The notes under the pieces were generated by a model. The model worked only from the letters and a program-made list of their open reading frames with translations. It did not search any database and was not told the origin of the DNA. A program made the translations under genes and the position numbers. 64,000 bases of DNA from Isoetes taiwanensis (Eukaryota; Streptophyta; Lycopodiopsida; Isoetales; Isoetaceae): NCBI GenBank assembly GCA_021234155.1, contig JAJEKV010000005.1, forward strand, positions 992,001 to 1,056,000, given 5' to 3'. This document shows positions 10,714-20,551 of the stretch, one piece after another. The stretch's first letter is position 1. Every line of letters begins with the position of its first letter.

Positions 10714-10790
10714 AACAAAGTTTAAAATGAAACGCACTTATTTGCTGGAAACGCACTTCAAAAGGAATCTTTGAAAGATTCCCTAAAATT
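10714..10790. repeat. Left terminal inverted repeat and subterminal hairpin
   Basis: The 30-bp terminal repeat (10714-10743) is followed by a second AAACGCACTT copy at about 10749 and by GGAATCTTTGAAAGATTCC (10762-10780), a 19-bp hairpin sequence. AAACGCACTT is thus repeated directly here. Confidence 0.85.
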
Positions 10791-11059
10791 CCCTTAAAAA
10801 AGTCCATTTTTAAGATTTTTTTGTGACAGGTGTGACAATTTAAGTAATTTAGGTACCATTTTTGAGGGGTTGATTGAACATAACTTTCGTGCAAAAATTT
10901 TAAATAGCAATTTTCATCCTCCTAAACTAGAACAAAAAATAGTTACTTTTATAAAGTGTAGCAAAAAGGGGCAATAAAAAATAGCAAGGGTAGTAGAGTG
11001 ACAAAGAAGTGATATATTCAAGGTTGTGAAAATTGTACAAAATTATGAACAAAATTGTC

Positions 11060-14000
11060 AAAAATATAGGATATTTTGACGGACAATCATCACCGCACTT
11101 TACGTTCTTTACATGTTCGAGTCATCTGACAAACTTACATTTTGCAAAAGAAGATCGGGATGCATCTCATCCTCTCGACTCATTTATTCCCCGATCACTC
11201 GAGCCTTCATCCCTCGCCTTCACTCTCAAAGACTGGATGTACTCGAACGATCTTCTTCCTCACTGTCTACAAGTGAGTCTTCATCATCATCTTTTTTGGC
11301 CACCTTTTTGGCTTGTTTGTCTAATCCACATGCCGACCTTATTAAAGTTTGAGTGACCATACGTAACTTATTAGCAGCAGCAGTCGAGAACAAAGTCATA
11401 TGCAAGAACCTTTACTTGATTAGATCTATGATGACAGCAAAGGTTGCTTTGGACTTAGCTCTCTTTCCCACTCCTGTTTTACCATCTCCAAAGTATAACT
11501 CCCCGATCAAAGCACCGCAAAGTCGTTCTCATCCAGTGCACTTTTAATTGAGTGGGAATTCCATCCTCTCTTGTTACCTCCAAGACTTTAGCTAGCGGAA
11601 TGGCCTCCCCGTTCATCATTATCACCGTGGGACAGCTATGAGCATTCCTTTCGAATCTCGGACGAACCGAATACTCGAAAGCAACTTGTTGTGTCTTTGT
11701 ATGTCTAGGGCGGTGTACATGACTTCTGTCATCTTCATCCGAGCTAGCCAATATCTCTACATGTTCCTCTTGATTCTCAACTTGCACGGGAGGGTTTGCC
11801 TAGATGGCCGTTGAATGTAACTCGTCTCGACCTTGTAATGAAGCTTGCAACATGTCACGTTGCCGAGAAAAAATTGAGGCCACCATAAAGCATCCGCCTC
11901 CCCAAAGTGGTTAGAGCAGATCATACTTGTCTCAATACAATCCAATGATTTATTTGAGTCAAATGCTCTTCCCTCCTTTTTACTCTTTGTGATTTCTTTC
12001 AAGCTTTTTTAGAGGCATTTGCTCTACTGGAGCATGGAACTAGTATTGGGGATGTTGCGAATGAATTGAATACCTTTCTTGGTACGCCACTGCAAGGATG
12101 TGGCATATTTCTTTCCTTGTAAGATGGCCTTGCCATCTACAAGTGAAATTTTGATCTGATGCTGAAATGTAATGTTTCTCAAGGGCTCAATAGCACAGTG
12201 ACCTAGTTGATCTCTCCGAAAAATCCATTCCTTGAAATCATAAGTTTCTTCCAATAACTCGATGTCTGGACGAGGATTGTAGGAATCTTGGATGACCTCA
12301 ATCATGGCTGGCAGGCTTAGAGCTTTTTTTCGAGCAAGACGTTTAGAGAACCTCTTGAACATCGATCAATTTGGTCGTGTATGACCAACAAGCAGAAAAC
12401 CAATCTTCACCTTCTTGAAGATTTGTTTCTCTACTAGCATAGCACGATAAGCAAACAACGCGATTCTTATTTTCCCTTGTCGTGTTATCTAGTCAAGATC
12501 AGAACCGGTATATATGTTCTAGATTGGAAAGAAGCTTATTCAATATTGTGATAGTGAGATTTGGATCAGCATGAATGTTTGGATAATTCAAAATGCCTTG
12601 CAAGATAGTTTTCCATTAAATACCATAGCACCAACAACATGCGGATGTATGAAATCTTCTTCAAACATCCTTAGGCACATTGACAAAATGTGGTAGGGTG
12701 GTCTTCTTCGGTCCATTCCATCAATAACAACCGATATGTAGTTGAGTGGTTGTTCCAAAGTCTTTCTTCCTATGTTTTGTCAATTTTCTCCTTTCCAAAG
12801 ATTGTTGTTCTCTCTGTGCTTGTTCGGTTTCTCCTTCAATGCATCTCGAAAGGAAAACATGTTTAGGAAAGAACCTACTTTTAAGTAGAACTAGGCAAGA
12901 ACACGTCCGGAAGCTTACTTTTAGTGTGAAGTGTCCTTGCATTTTGTCTCCGAGCTTTTAATTCGAGCATGTAGCACAAACAGACATCCTATGCTTTCTA
13001 GGAATGGCCACGCGAAAACTCTTTTTCGAGCCGTAAAAAGTAAGAGTAGCGGACAAAGCGTTCTCCAGCCTCAACACACATCTCCTTATAATTATCGTAG
13101 ACTTCTTGTTTTTGGTGAAATTGTCACTCAAGTGGTACATAGGGCTGTTAGGGAGTTTCTCACAAGACTCCTTAAAGAAACCTTCCATCCAGAAACACAT
13201 TGAAGAGCATGAATTCTGGTTATGCCTCTGAATGGCGGTAGTCATTGATGCACGGATTCTTGTCAAGCCTTTTCTTGAGCGGTCAAGTCGTCTGGCCCCT
13301 AAAGCATGAATCAATTTGAAGGCCGTTTGACGAGCGGTGTAGCCACCAGTGTAAGTAAACTTCTCACCATCATCGGCCTAATATTGAAGGCTAAATAGCC
13401 CCCTTTGGTCTAGCGAGAGTCATTGAACTGTAACTATCAATGGCAACCTCAATTCCTTTAGTCCAATCTTAAGCAAACAACGTTGAGAACAACGTGCTTT
13501 GTATGTGTTGCCCGCAAGTGAGCCTCGTCCATGAGTTTCTTTCTTCTAATCTGTTTGTACATCTTTGTCTTGTGTAAGTTAAGCTTTTTTTTTTTTTACT
13601 TGCGGGGGCTTTGAATTCGAACATGGAGTCTTGTGGCTTTGGTAGGTCCTCGTCGAGACATCAACATGAGGTGTTTCTTCGTGCGAGAGATCAACATGAG
13701 GTGTACTTGTAGATCTTTGAGAGGTTTGATGTGGGCAAGGCACAGGGGAGGTGCTTTCCCTCTCTGCGGGAAAAAGTAATCGAGGCTGGTGGCGTAGTTG
13801 ACCAGCTCCCCGAAGCGTCGTAGAAACCACGGGAGTTGCGTGTCGCCGTTGCCCCACTTGTTGTAGTACCATTTAGCGAAATGGATGGAGTTGGTGTGAT
13901 TTGCCTCGGTGGGGAGCCTCTGATGGACTATGGGCGGCGTATAAAATGAAGTGGAGGAGGTAGTCTGACCTCTCTAGCCCCGAGGGGTGTGAAACGATTG

Positions 14001-14234
14001 GTGGGGGGCACGCGGCGTTCGGGAGAGCGTGGTGTGGTGGAGTAAATTGAACCCGGTGGTGGAAGCCGAGGTGGTCTTCTTTGGAGTAAACTCACCAGAA
14101 ACGGGGGTTGGAATGTCTGATGTAGAATATTCGTGGCTACTTCCTGGTGTCCGTTGAGGAGGTGTGAAAGCCATTGCGGGAGGAAGCCTTGTGAGCGAGG
14201 AGTTGAGGCTCTGCTTCTTTTTCTCTCGAGCCAT
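11060..14234 (-). pseudogene. Minus-strand transposon gene, transposase candidate (unrecognised)
   Basis: Decayed gene transcribed leftward from the palindrome-rich intergenic region. The start chosen is MAREKKKQSL at 14234. The first 85 residues are Ser/Thr/Pro-rich (FTPPQRTPG, FTPKKTTSAST). Next come pieces with KWYYNKWGNG (about 13880), MCFWMEGFFKESC (13200), YGSKKSFRVAIPRKH (13010), ISLVDGKAILQG (12140), ALWWPQFFLG (11885) and GEAIPLAKVLEVTREDG (11605). The last piece could be part of a small beta-barrel (chromo- or SH3-like), a guess. The product ends in an acidic Ser-rich tail (KKDDDEDSLVDSEEEDRSS, about 11310-11250). Stops and frameshifts separate the pieces; some gaps may be introns. 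It occupies the transposase position, but I see no catalytic triad. Confidence 0.5.
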
Positions 14235-14238
14235 ACCC

Positions 14239-15045
14239 GGTATAAATTTATACGTAGTTGGTATAAATTTATCTGAGGAAGAAAAACTTATGGTAGAGAC
14301 CGTATAAATTTATCACGAGGTGGTATAAATTTATAAATGAGGAGGGCAAACATAGAACGAATTATAAATTTATACGAAAACTCACGGACACTTGTATTGA
14401 AAACGTTATGGAGAAGCCGTATATGAAGCGGCACTTAGCGGAGGTAAGCGCCTGGCCACGCCAATACCCTATTTCTATATAATGCAGCTCGGTCGAAGGT
14501 GCCGGTCGGTTATATACCCCCTTATTTGCTCTCTGGAACGTCTATACGCGGGTCTATACTGTCATGGCCACGTAAGTCTACTACCCGTACTGTTCTAGTT
14601 TCTCTTTTGTTTTAATCCGGCTGAGTGTAAGCGCTTACGGTATAAATTTATACCGATATGGTTCTGGATCGGTATAAATTTATACCGCTCCGACACCCTC
14701 AACGGTATAAATTTATCCGTTCAAGGAACGATCGGTATAAATTTATCCGACGCGTGATTCTGAATCGATATAAATTTATACGAAGACTTCGCGGTATAAA
14801 TTTATCCGGAATTCGAACGATGATAAATTTATACCGCTCAACCCCTCATGGTATAAATTTATACCCGGTGTTGAAGGCGGTATAAATTTATGCGGCTGAG
14901 CACTAGCGGTATAAATTTATCTGCGTACGTGTTGCCGGATCGGTATAAATTTATACGCTTTCGAGCACCTGCGGTATAAATTTATACCGGCGTGTTGGGG
15001 TTAGGTATAAATTTATACTGTTTCGTTCGGCGGTATAAATTTATA
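14239..15045. repeat. Array of 19 GGTATAAATTTATACC palindromes in the divergent intergenic region
   Basis: Five copies at 14239-14375 and fourteen at 14639-15045. The second group starts at about 14639, 14671, 14704, 14734, 14767, 14793, 14822, 14850, 14879, 14909, 14942, 14973, 15004 and 15031, giving 26-33 bp steps. The 12-bp core TATAAATTTATA is almost invariant; the outer GG/CC positions vary. Intervening 12-19 bp sequences differ from one another and are CG-rich. The array lies between the starts of the two divergent genes, where promoters would be. The core also resembles a TATA box on both strands. Confidence 0.93.
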
Positions 15046-15658
15046 CGATCCGAACCATTTTGGAATCTAGGTGTCTAGTGCTTAAAGAAGTGTAGCAAAC
15101 CTTAATATTTGATTAATATTCTTGCGTTTTAAGCTTAAATAACACAAACAAAGTGATAATTTAGTGTAGATTTTATGCTCTTTTAGCCTCTATTTTTCTT
15201 GTTTTTATGTTACAAAAGTCGAAAAAAGGTTACGTTTCTTGCATAAAATGGCCTTCTTTGCGCTTTTCCAGCCCAAAGATCGGGTTTGTAAAAGGGCCCA
15301 GTCATCAAAATTTGCACCAATAGAGCCCTGGAACATCTGGCCCGAAGACCGGGCGTGAATACGTCCACGGGGGGTGCAAGAGAGACAAACCCACTGAGGC
15401 GTGCCTTTACTTGTGTCATCAATCGGGGAAGGGCAAGTACAAAGGCCCGACGATTATTACCCCGCCGCCCGAAATTGTCAACCTTATTGCTCTGAGGTCG
15501 ATGATGAAATCTTAATGAAGTGCATGCATGACAAGGGGGAAGTCTTCTACGTTCTTGAAAGTAAAATGCTTCGAATGAGCATGTGCAAACCCAAAGATGT
15601 GCAAGAGTGGTGGTGACAATTACAAGAGTGGCCATGTAAGTATTGTTTAGTGTCTTTA

Positions 15659-15674
15659 CGATAAATTTATACAG
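15659..15674. repeat. Single TATAAATTTATA palindrome copy
   Basis: One isolated copy (GATAAATTTATACAG) lies just after a GTAAGT-like donor at 15636 and ends in an AG acceptor-like dinucleotide, so it may form the end of a small intron. Confidence 0.6.
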
Positions 15675-16652
15675 ATCATCTTCCTAACTTAACCCCTCAT
15701 TACGAGGATATAGTGGACATTTTAATGTCGGTTGTGCTTTTTGAAGAAACAAAGTTGGTCAAAGGTCTCTCGTACCCAACTCTCGAAGAGTTTGAAGAGA
15801 AGGACGAGGAAGTAGAAGAAGAAGAGGAAGAGGAACCGGTGGTAACAAAGGGAAAGGGTAGAAAGCATTCCCCGGTAGTAGATACAATTGCTCAACAAAA
15901 AGAAATCTAGAGGCACAAAAGCTTTGACTCTGAGGAGTCAACGAAGCTCTTCGAAGGCTCACAGAGCGAGATATTGTTGTGAAGCCTGCAGATAAATCAA
16001 GTGCTATTCTCAAGCCGGGTGAATGACACTAAACTGCTAAAGCAAACTATTTCTTTGACATTGAGCACCATTAAGAGGCCACCTAAAATGAAGATGGGGT
16101 CGAAAGCTCTGGTCCCGAGTCATCACGGCACATGTGGCTATCTTGAAACAAAGAATGAGAAGAAATCCTCATGCCCATGTGTCGCCACTAGTTGTTATGG
16201 TGGGGCAGAGTCTGCAACCAACTAAAAGATTACAAGAAGGCTGACTTGAAGATTACACATACTACGTTCTTGGAGGCAATACATAGTTACAAGGCAAAGA
16301 AAGAACTAGCAAAAGAGGAAAGCCGAACGAAGTGTGGAAGAGCGTTGAAGCACATATATATCGTTGGTGTAACAGATGAAGAAGCAAAAGTCATTGCTTA
16401 GTGAGTCATAATCCTCGACAATGACTTGGATTAAAATGAGTTTAATAGACAAGATCCGTTTCATGCACCGTGAGTGCGTGGAATTTAAACAAATGTATGG
16501 AGAGGATTTTAAAAGCAAAAGAACAAAGCTGCGGGAGCTTCGAGAAGCTTCGTTGACGAGTCTTTGCCTCGGTATGACTATGATAAGAAGCCCATTATGG
16601 CAAAGAAAACAATCACGATAACTACTTTCAAATTCGGCATTGAGATGGTCAA

Positions 16653-17100
16653 GTAAGTAAATGCTCTTCTTTCTATGTTTTGTAGTATGTTTAGCGTGGT
16701 TACAAGTGCCTTCGCATACGGTATAAATTTATATCAGCACAGCCCCGACGATAAATTTATACCGCTAGTCCGCGGTATAAATTTATCTGCGACTGCGGCA
16801 ACCATTATATAAATTGCTCACCGGTATAAATTTATCACCGTTGCCACGCGGTATAAATTTATACCGCGGACTGGTCGCGACTATAAATTTATACCGCGCT
16901 CAGTCGTGATATAAATTTATACCGGTGTCTGTCGCTGATATAAATTTATACCGTCCCTAGTCGCGGTATAAATTTATACCGTGTCCAGGGACGGTATAAA
17001 TTTATACCGTGACTACACACCATGCGTGTTTAGAAAGTAGACTGCAACATATTCTCTTACGCTAAGCAACACTAAACTAATGGCGTTTGTCCATTTGCAG
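16653..17100 (+). other. Putative intron filled with palindrome copies
   Basis: A GTAAGT donor at 16653 and a pyrimidine-containing CATTTGCAG acceptor ending at 17100 bound 448 bp. Copies of GGTATAAATTTATACC or close forms start near 16719, 16750, 16774, 16823, 16850, 16881, 16909, 16937, 16964 and 16993, with a degraded one near 16803. Steps are 24-31 bp. Sequences between copies are CG-rich and differ, with some near-palindromic (GTCCAGGGAC at 16983-16992). Confidence 0.75.
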
Positions 17101-17764
17101 GTGTGGGATCTTCAAGAAAGAATTTTTTGTATGTTCAAGATGGTGAGCTTAAAAGAGCAAGCCAGACTCAAGTGGAAAAAACCAAAAAGGGTGGAGAATT
17201 AAAACGTAAAAATATGAGCATTGTACCACGGACGCTTGATTCTGAGGATTAAAAAGCAAAAGAAATTTTTGTTAAGCCTTTTGGAAAAAAGTCGGGCCAA
17301 GGAATTTACATTAGACTAAATGGCCAAGGAAGCTAAGGCGTAAGCCACATTTGCAATGCCGTGTTTCTTCTACATTTTCTGGTCTTACAACATGTTTCTC
17401 TTTGCAGTCGGAAAGACATTGTCACCTGCCAGGCTGAGTTAATGAAGCAGCTAAACCTAGAAGACTGGGAGGAGTGCAAGCTTCTCTACCCAAGTTGTAC
17501 CAATCGATAGTATCATTAGAGACACGTTAAACTTTAGTGGTGGGTAAGTTTTGCTAAAAATATGTTCTGTGTTTGTGCCTTTGTCTCACAATATTCTTAC
17601 AGAACAAGAAAAAGGGGCTCCCCGCTGGATTTTTAAACCTGGTTCGTAGGGCCAAGGAAGAGAGGCAGAGACTTAAGGCAATCGAACAGGGAAAGGAGGT
17701 CGCCACTAGCGACTTTGACACTTCTTATGAAAGATTTACAACGTTTGGTCGACCGCATGTCTGA

Positions 17765-18720
17765 GTTGTTGAGGGTGATCGCCGCGAGGCCGGGGACACT
17801 TTTGGAGAAGCGAACTTCACATTATGCATTGCGAGATATTCCCTATGGTTTCACAATTAAGGGCCGGCGCTTTTTGACGAGGAGGCTTTCACGCACGCAA
17901 GTCCACTCTTTTTGAAGGCTGAAGGATGTCACCTTATCTCGCTAACCGGAGGGTCATCATTTTCCATTCGGACCTACAAACAATGTCGGTGCTTAAACCT
18001 ATGGGAGCCGCTCAGAATGCCGGCTTTGAAAACTGCATTTGGTAAGCAACATTTAACGCTTTTCTTTTTAGTGACTCCACGGTATAAATTTATACCACAA
18101 CCGCCCTAAGGTTTAAATTTATATAGCAAGGCAATGTCTCTATAAATTTATACGGCTTGCAGCCGCGGTATAAATTTATACCGCAAGGCAACCCTGGTAT
18201 AAATTTATACCGCCACACTACTGAGCTAACTTATTTTCCTTGTTTTATTTTACTAATATTTCTTTGTTGTCTTTGTTTGGCGGGCTTAAAACAAACGTTA
18301 AGGGTCATGGTGGTGGTCCGCGCTAGTAAGTTGTTTCGAGCATTTTCACATAGGGTTTTTTAAAAATAGACGCCAAAAAACCATGGTTCACTTTAATACG
18401 CGAATGAAAAGACTCCTCCCCGCAATGCGTTTCAGTTCCCGGCGGTTTTGCAAAAATTAAGAGACCCACAGCGACAAGGCGCTGTGGTGTCCCATTATCG
18501 AAACCACAAGCGACTTATTAATAATTTGATACAGTGGTTTTCTCGCCCTGGGGACTGGATACTAGACGCATTTTTCAGGCACCACAGCAGTTTGCGCCCT
18601 TAAGCAGGGGCGCAATGTTGTCTCCGTCGACATAGACCCGGACAAAATAAGTTTCATCGGGACCGTGATAAGCTCTTGTGAATCCTTTCCCTCGATGAAA
18701 ACGAGGAAATTGGGAGCAAA
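17765..18720 (+). pseudogene. DNA amino-methyltransferase domain (N6A/N4C type, motif order IV then I)
   Basis: Target-recognition half: FGEANFTLCIA, then DIPYGFT (17851-17871, the (D/N/S)PP(Y/F/W) catalytic motif IV with Ile for the first Pro), ALFDEEAF, PLFLKAEGCHLISLTGG and IRTYKQC. After an intron: VVSHYRNHKRLINNLIQWF, RPGDWILDAF, then S-G-TTAVCALKQGRN and VVSVDIDPDKISFI. This is SAM-binding motif I (DPF.GSGTT...A...GR...G.D.D) with a short deletion and frameshift at 18571-18577 in its glycine-rich loop. The order IV...I is that of the beta class of amino-methyltransferases. Such enzymes methylate adenine N6 or cytosine N4; which one cannot be decided here. The damaged glycine loop makes this copy inactive. 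Confidence 0.75.
18081..18211. repeat. Five further palindrome copies, likely intronic
   Basis: Copies start near 18081, 18110 (GGTTTAAATTTATAT), 18140, 18166 and 18196. They lie downstream of a GTAAGC donor at 18042, between the two halves of the methyltransferase domain. One more copy stands alone at 18956-18970, just past the end of the gene. Confidence 0.85.
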
Positions 18721-18970
18721 AAATGGTGTCCGGCGATGTAAAAGGCACATATCTGAGAAATCCGCCTCCACTTACGGGAAGAAGAAATGAGGAGGTGGAG
18801 TTCGGCCCGATCGAGAGCCCAGTGGTGCACGAGCCCGAGAAACAAATTGCACTGCTTCCATTGGAATCGAGAAGGGGCGCCTCTGCTATTATAACCTCGC
18901 AAGAGACCCGATCCTAAGGGGAGAGAGAGTCCTGGACTGGGAAGAGCCACCTCAGGTATAAATTTATACG

Positions 18971-19384
18971 ACAAAGATTATAAACTATCTTTCATTGTAA
19001 TCTATGTGCTAGGAATTTCAATATATTTTGATGAAGATTTCTCAACTGAAAACTTTGTCTCTTCAACAATGCTTAATTAGAACAATTCTTTTTTTGATTC
19101 ATGATTTCAGACTCTTTCTCTTTTCTATGTTTGATTTTCTTAGTACTTATATTAAGCTTGCAAAAACACAAAACTATATTTCCTTCTATTTTCAACAACA
19201 AATACTTAATGAGTTTTTAAATGTAATGTCTCTCTCCTCAAAACAAGCTTTTTTTTTTTTTGCCCTTCTTAAAAAATGAAAAGGCTTCAAAAATGTTGCT
19301 TTTTTTGGGGTATTTCGAATGCTATTTGCTCAACAATCTATTTTGCTCCCTATTTTGTCCATTTTTTTCAAGTTTCCAATTTTT
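18971..19384. other. Right subterminal region of the transposon, no gene
   Basis: AT-rich sequence with poly-T stretches between the methyltransferase gene and the right end. The frame at 19028-19279 is low-complexity (Phe/Leu/Ser) and not supported as a gene. Confidence 0.6.
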
Positions 19385-19442
19385 ATAAAGGAATCTTTCA
19401 AACGCACTTCTTAAATAAGTGCGTTTCATTTTAAACCTTGTT
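19385..19442. repeat. Right terminal inverted repeat with hairpin
   Basis: The complement of the left end occupies 19413-19442. AAACGCACTT (19400-19409) and AAGTGCGTTT (19417-19426) face each other across seven bases, a perfect 10-bp stem within the terminus. GGAATCTTTC (19390-19399) matches half of the left subterminal hairpin. Confidence 0.87.
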
Positions 19443-19610
19443 CATTTGCAATGTTTCAAAAAAATCTTCTATTTTTAGATTGAAACTTTCTATTTTTAGA
19501 CTGAGGTGCTTACTCATGAGCATCTGGAACATCCTAGGACATTCCAAAAGATTCTAGAACATTCTAGAACATCCTAGAGTATCCTTGAATTAAATAGGCC
19601 CCAGCCTTAA
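19443..19610. repeat. Heat-shock-element-like satellite (right part)
   Basis: The satellite interrupted at 10713 resumes after the CATT duplication. At 19551-19570 it reads ATTCTAGAACATTCTAGAAC, four contiguous perfect alternating nTTCn/nGAAn units. The array stops near 19580-19610. Confidence 0.85.
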
Positions 19611-19629
19611 CTAAGCATGGAGTTCCTAT

Positions 19630-19760
19630 TCTTTTAAGAAAAGACTGGTTGGTCTAGTGGTAAGGATGGGGGGTTGGGGGGGCAAGGTCCAGGATTCGAT
19701 GTGGTATGTGGAGTCATAAGAACCCAATAAAGACTAGCATATGGCCTGAGACCTATGGAC
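19630..19760 (+). mobile_element. Possible tRNA-derived SINE head
   Basis: TGGTCTAGTGGTAAGGATG (19652-19670) resembles a pol III A box, and GGTCCAGGATTCGATG (19685-19700) a weak B box, at about tRNA spacing. No tail or duplication was found. Confidence 0.4.
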
Positions 19761-20331
19761 GAAAGGCTTGAAGCAATCACCAGGCATACACTAACTCCAA
19801 CCTAAGAAACCAGACGAAGACTAGGTGCAGATCTAGGGAAGGACGTCAAATGCAAAATGCACTCACGCAACACACAAGACCCCAAGAAGTCCACAATACA
19901 ACGAAATGCATGCACAAGATAGAGAGGAACATCAGACGCCAGGCATCCACGCATCCTACCATGCACCTGCACTAACAAAAGAGGGGGGACGGGGGAACCC
20001 CCTCGCTGGAGAGGGTTACAGACAAAAACTCATGAAGCACACAATCCCACTCCTCAAACAGGATCCTACGCAACCTAAACACGCTCAGGCTGCTAGATGG
20101 GTGATAAATAATCATACTCTTACCACATCGGACCCTAATGGTCCCAAAAGATCCCCATAAAATGGGGTCAAAGGAGGTGGGACCATCCCCCCTTGAGAGC
20201 CGAGTCACCAAGCCAATACCTAAGTATAGCCATGCGGCCCCACCATCCCTTAAAGAGGGTGGGGCGTGCAAGCTAAGGGACCAAAGCTCGAGCAAGCTGC
20301 CTAGGCCAGCTTGCATGGAAAACTGCAAGGG

Positions 20332-20333
<2 letters not shown>
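19761..20333. other. No recognisable feature
   Basis: Decayed sequence; the short frames on both strands match no family I know. Confidence 0.5.
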
Positions 20334-20373
<40 letters not shown>

Positions 20374-20551
20374 GGTTTAAAAGGGAGGGAGAGAGGGAAG
20401 GGAGAGAGAGAAGAAGACCCGCCGAGCAAGGGTGGTAATATTCCTCCACCCTTGCTAGAATAAGAGTCTGAGAGGTCCCCAAGGATCGAACCCACGACAG
20501 GGGGTCTAGGAAGAAAACACCTCCACTAGACCATTGGGCTAGGAATGATAC
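20334..20551 (-). mobile_element. tRNA-derived SINE, minus strand
   Basis: Read on the minus strand: a head with A box TGGTCTAGTGG (20528-20538) and B box GGGTTCGATCC (about 20484-20494), a body with a hairpin (GCAAGGGTGG facing CCACCCTTGC, 20424-20453), a CT-rich stretch, and a poly-A tail seen as 39 T at 20334-20372. The pol III boxes plus tail are the SINE layout. Confidence 0.75.

Larger units (their letters stand above)
15208..18917 (+). pseudogene. Plus-strand transposon gene with C-terminal DNA methyltransferase domain
   Basis: Decayed multi-exon gene transcribed rightward. The most plausible start is the Met at 15208 (MLQKSKKGY), which leads to GGCKRDKPTEACLYLCHQ and ITPPPEIVNLI; after a frameshift the next piece is EVFYVLESKMLRMS. 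A middle part is acidic (FEEKDEEVEEEEEEE, about 15795-15835) and then Lys-rich. Likely GT-AG introns are 16653-17100, 17340-17407, 17544-17602 and one starting at 18042; palindrome copies sit in at least two of them. The last third is the methyltransferase domain listed separately. Several frameshifts and stops show it is dead. The N-terminal two thirds match nothing I recognise. Confidence 0.6.
10714..19442. mobile_element. 8.73-kb DNA transposon with methyltransferase gene and palindrome arrays
   Basis: The ends match as inverted repeats over 30 bp with one mismatch: AACAAAGTTTAAAATGAAAC... at 10714 against AACAAGGTTTAAAATGAAAC... on the complement from 19442. The satellite is split inside its GAGCATTTGCAAAG motif, and CATT is present on both sides (10710-10713 and 19443-19446), giving a 4-bp target duplication. 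Inside are a decayed minus-strand gene (about 11060-14234), a decayed plus-strand gene (about 15208-18917) and about 37 GGTATAAATTTATACC-type palindromes. I cannot assign a superfamily. A 4-bp duplication excludes canonical hAT (8), MULE (9), PIF/Harbinger and CACTA (3). Confidence 0.85.

Noticed and set aside
14658-14885. 75-codon frame rich in RYKFI repeats
   Set aside because: It is the translation of the palindrome array and not a protein gene.
14639-15045. CRISPR-like array of repeats with unique spacers
   Set aside because: The layout is superficially similar, but the repeat is 16 bp, spacers are only 12-19 bp, no cas genes exist and the context is a plant transposon with introns.
15210-15635. 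141-codon minus-strand frame opposite the start of the methyltransferase gene
   Set aside because: The plus strand there reads a more protein-like series ending in donor-like sites, consistent with the downstream exons; the minus frame has no match.
10714-19442. CACTA, hAT or Mutator assignment of the large transposon
   Set aside because: Ends do not start CACTA or CAGGG, and the visible duplication is 4 bp, not 3, 8 or 9.
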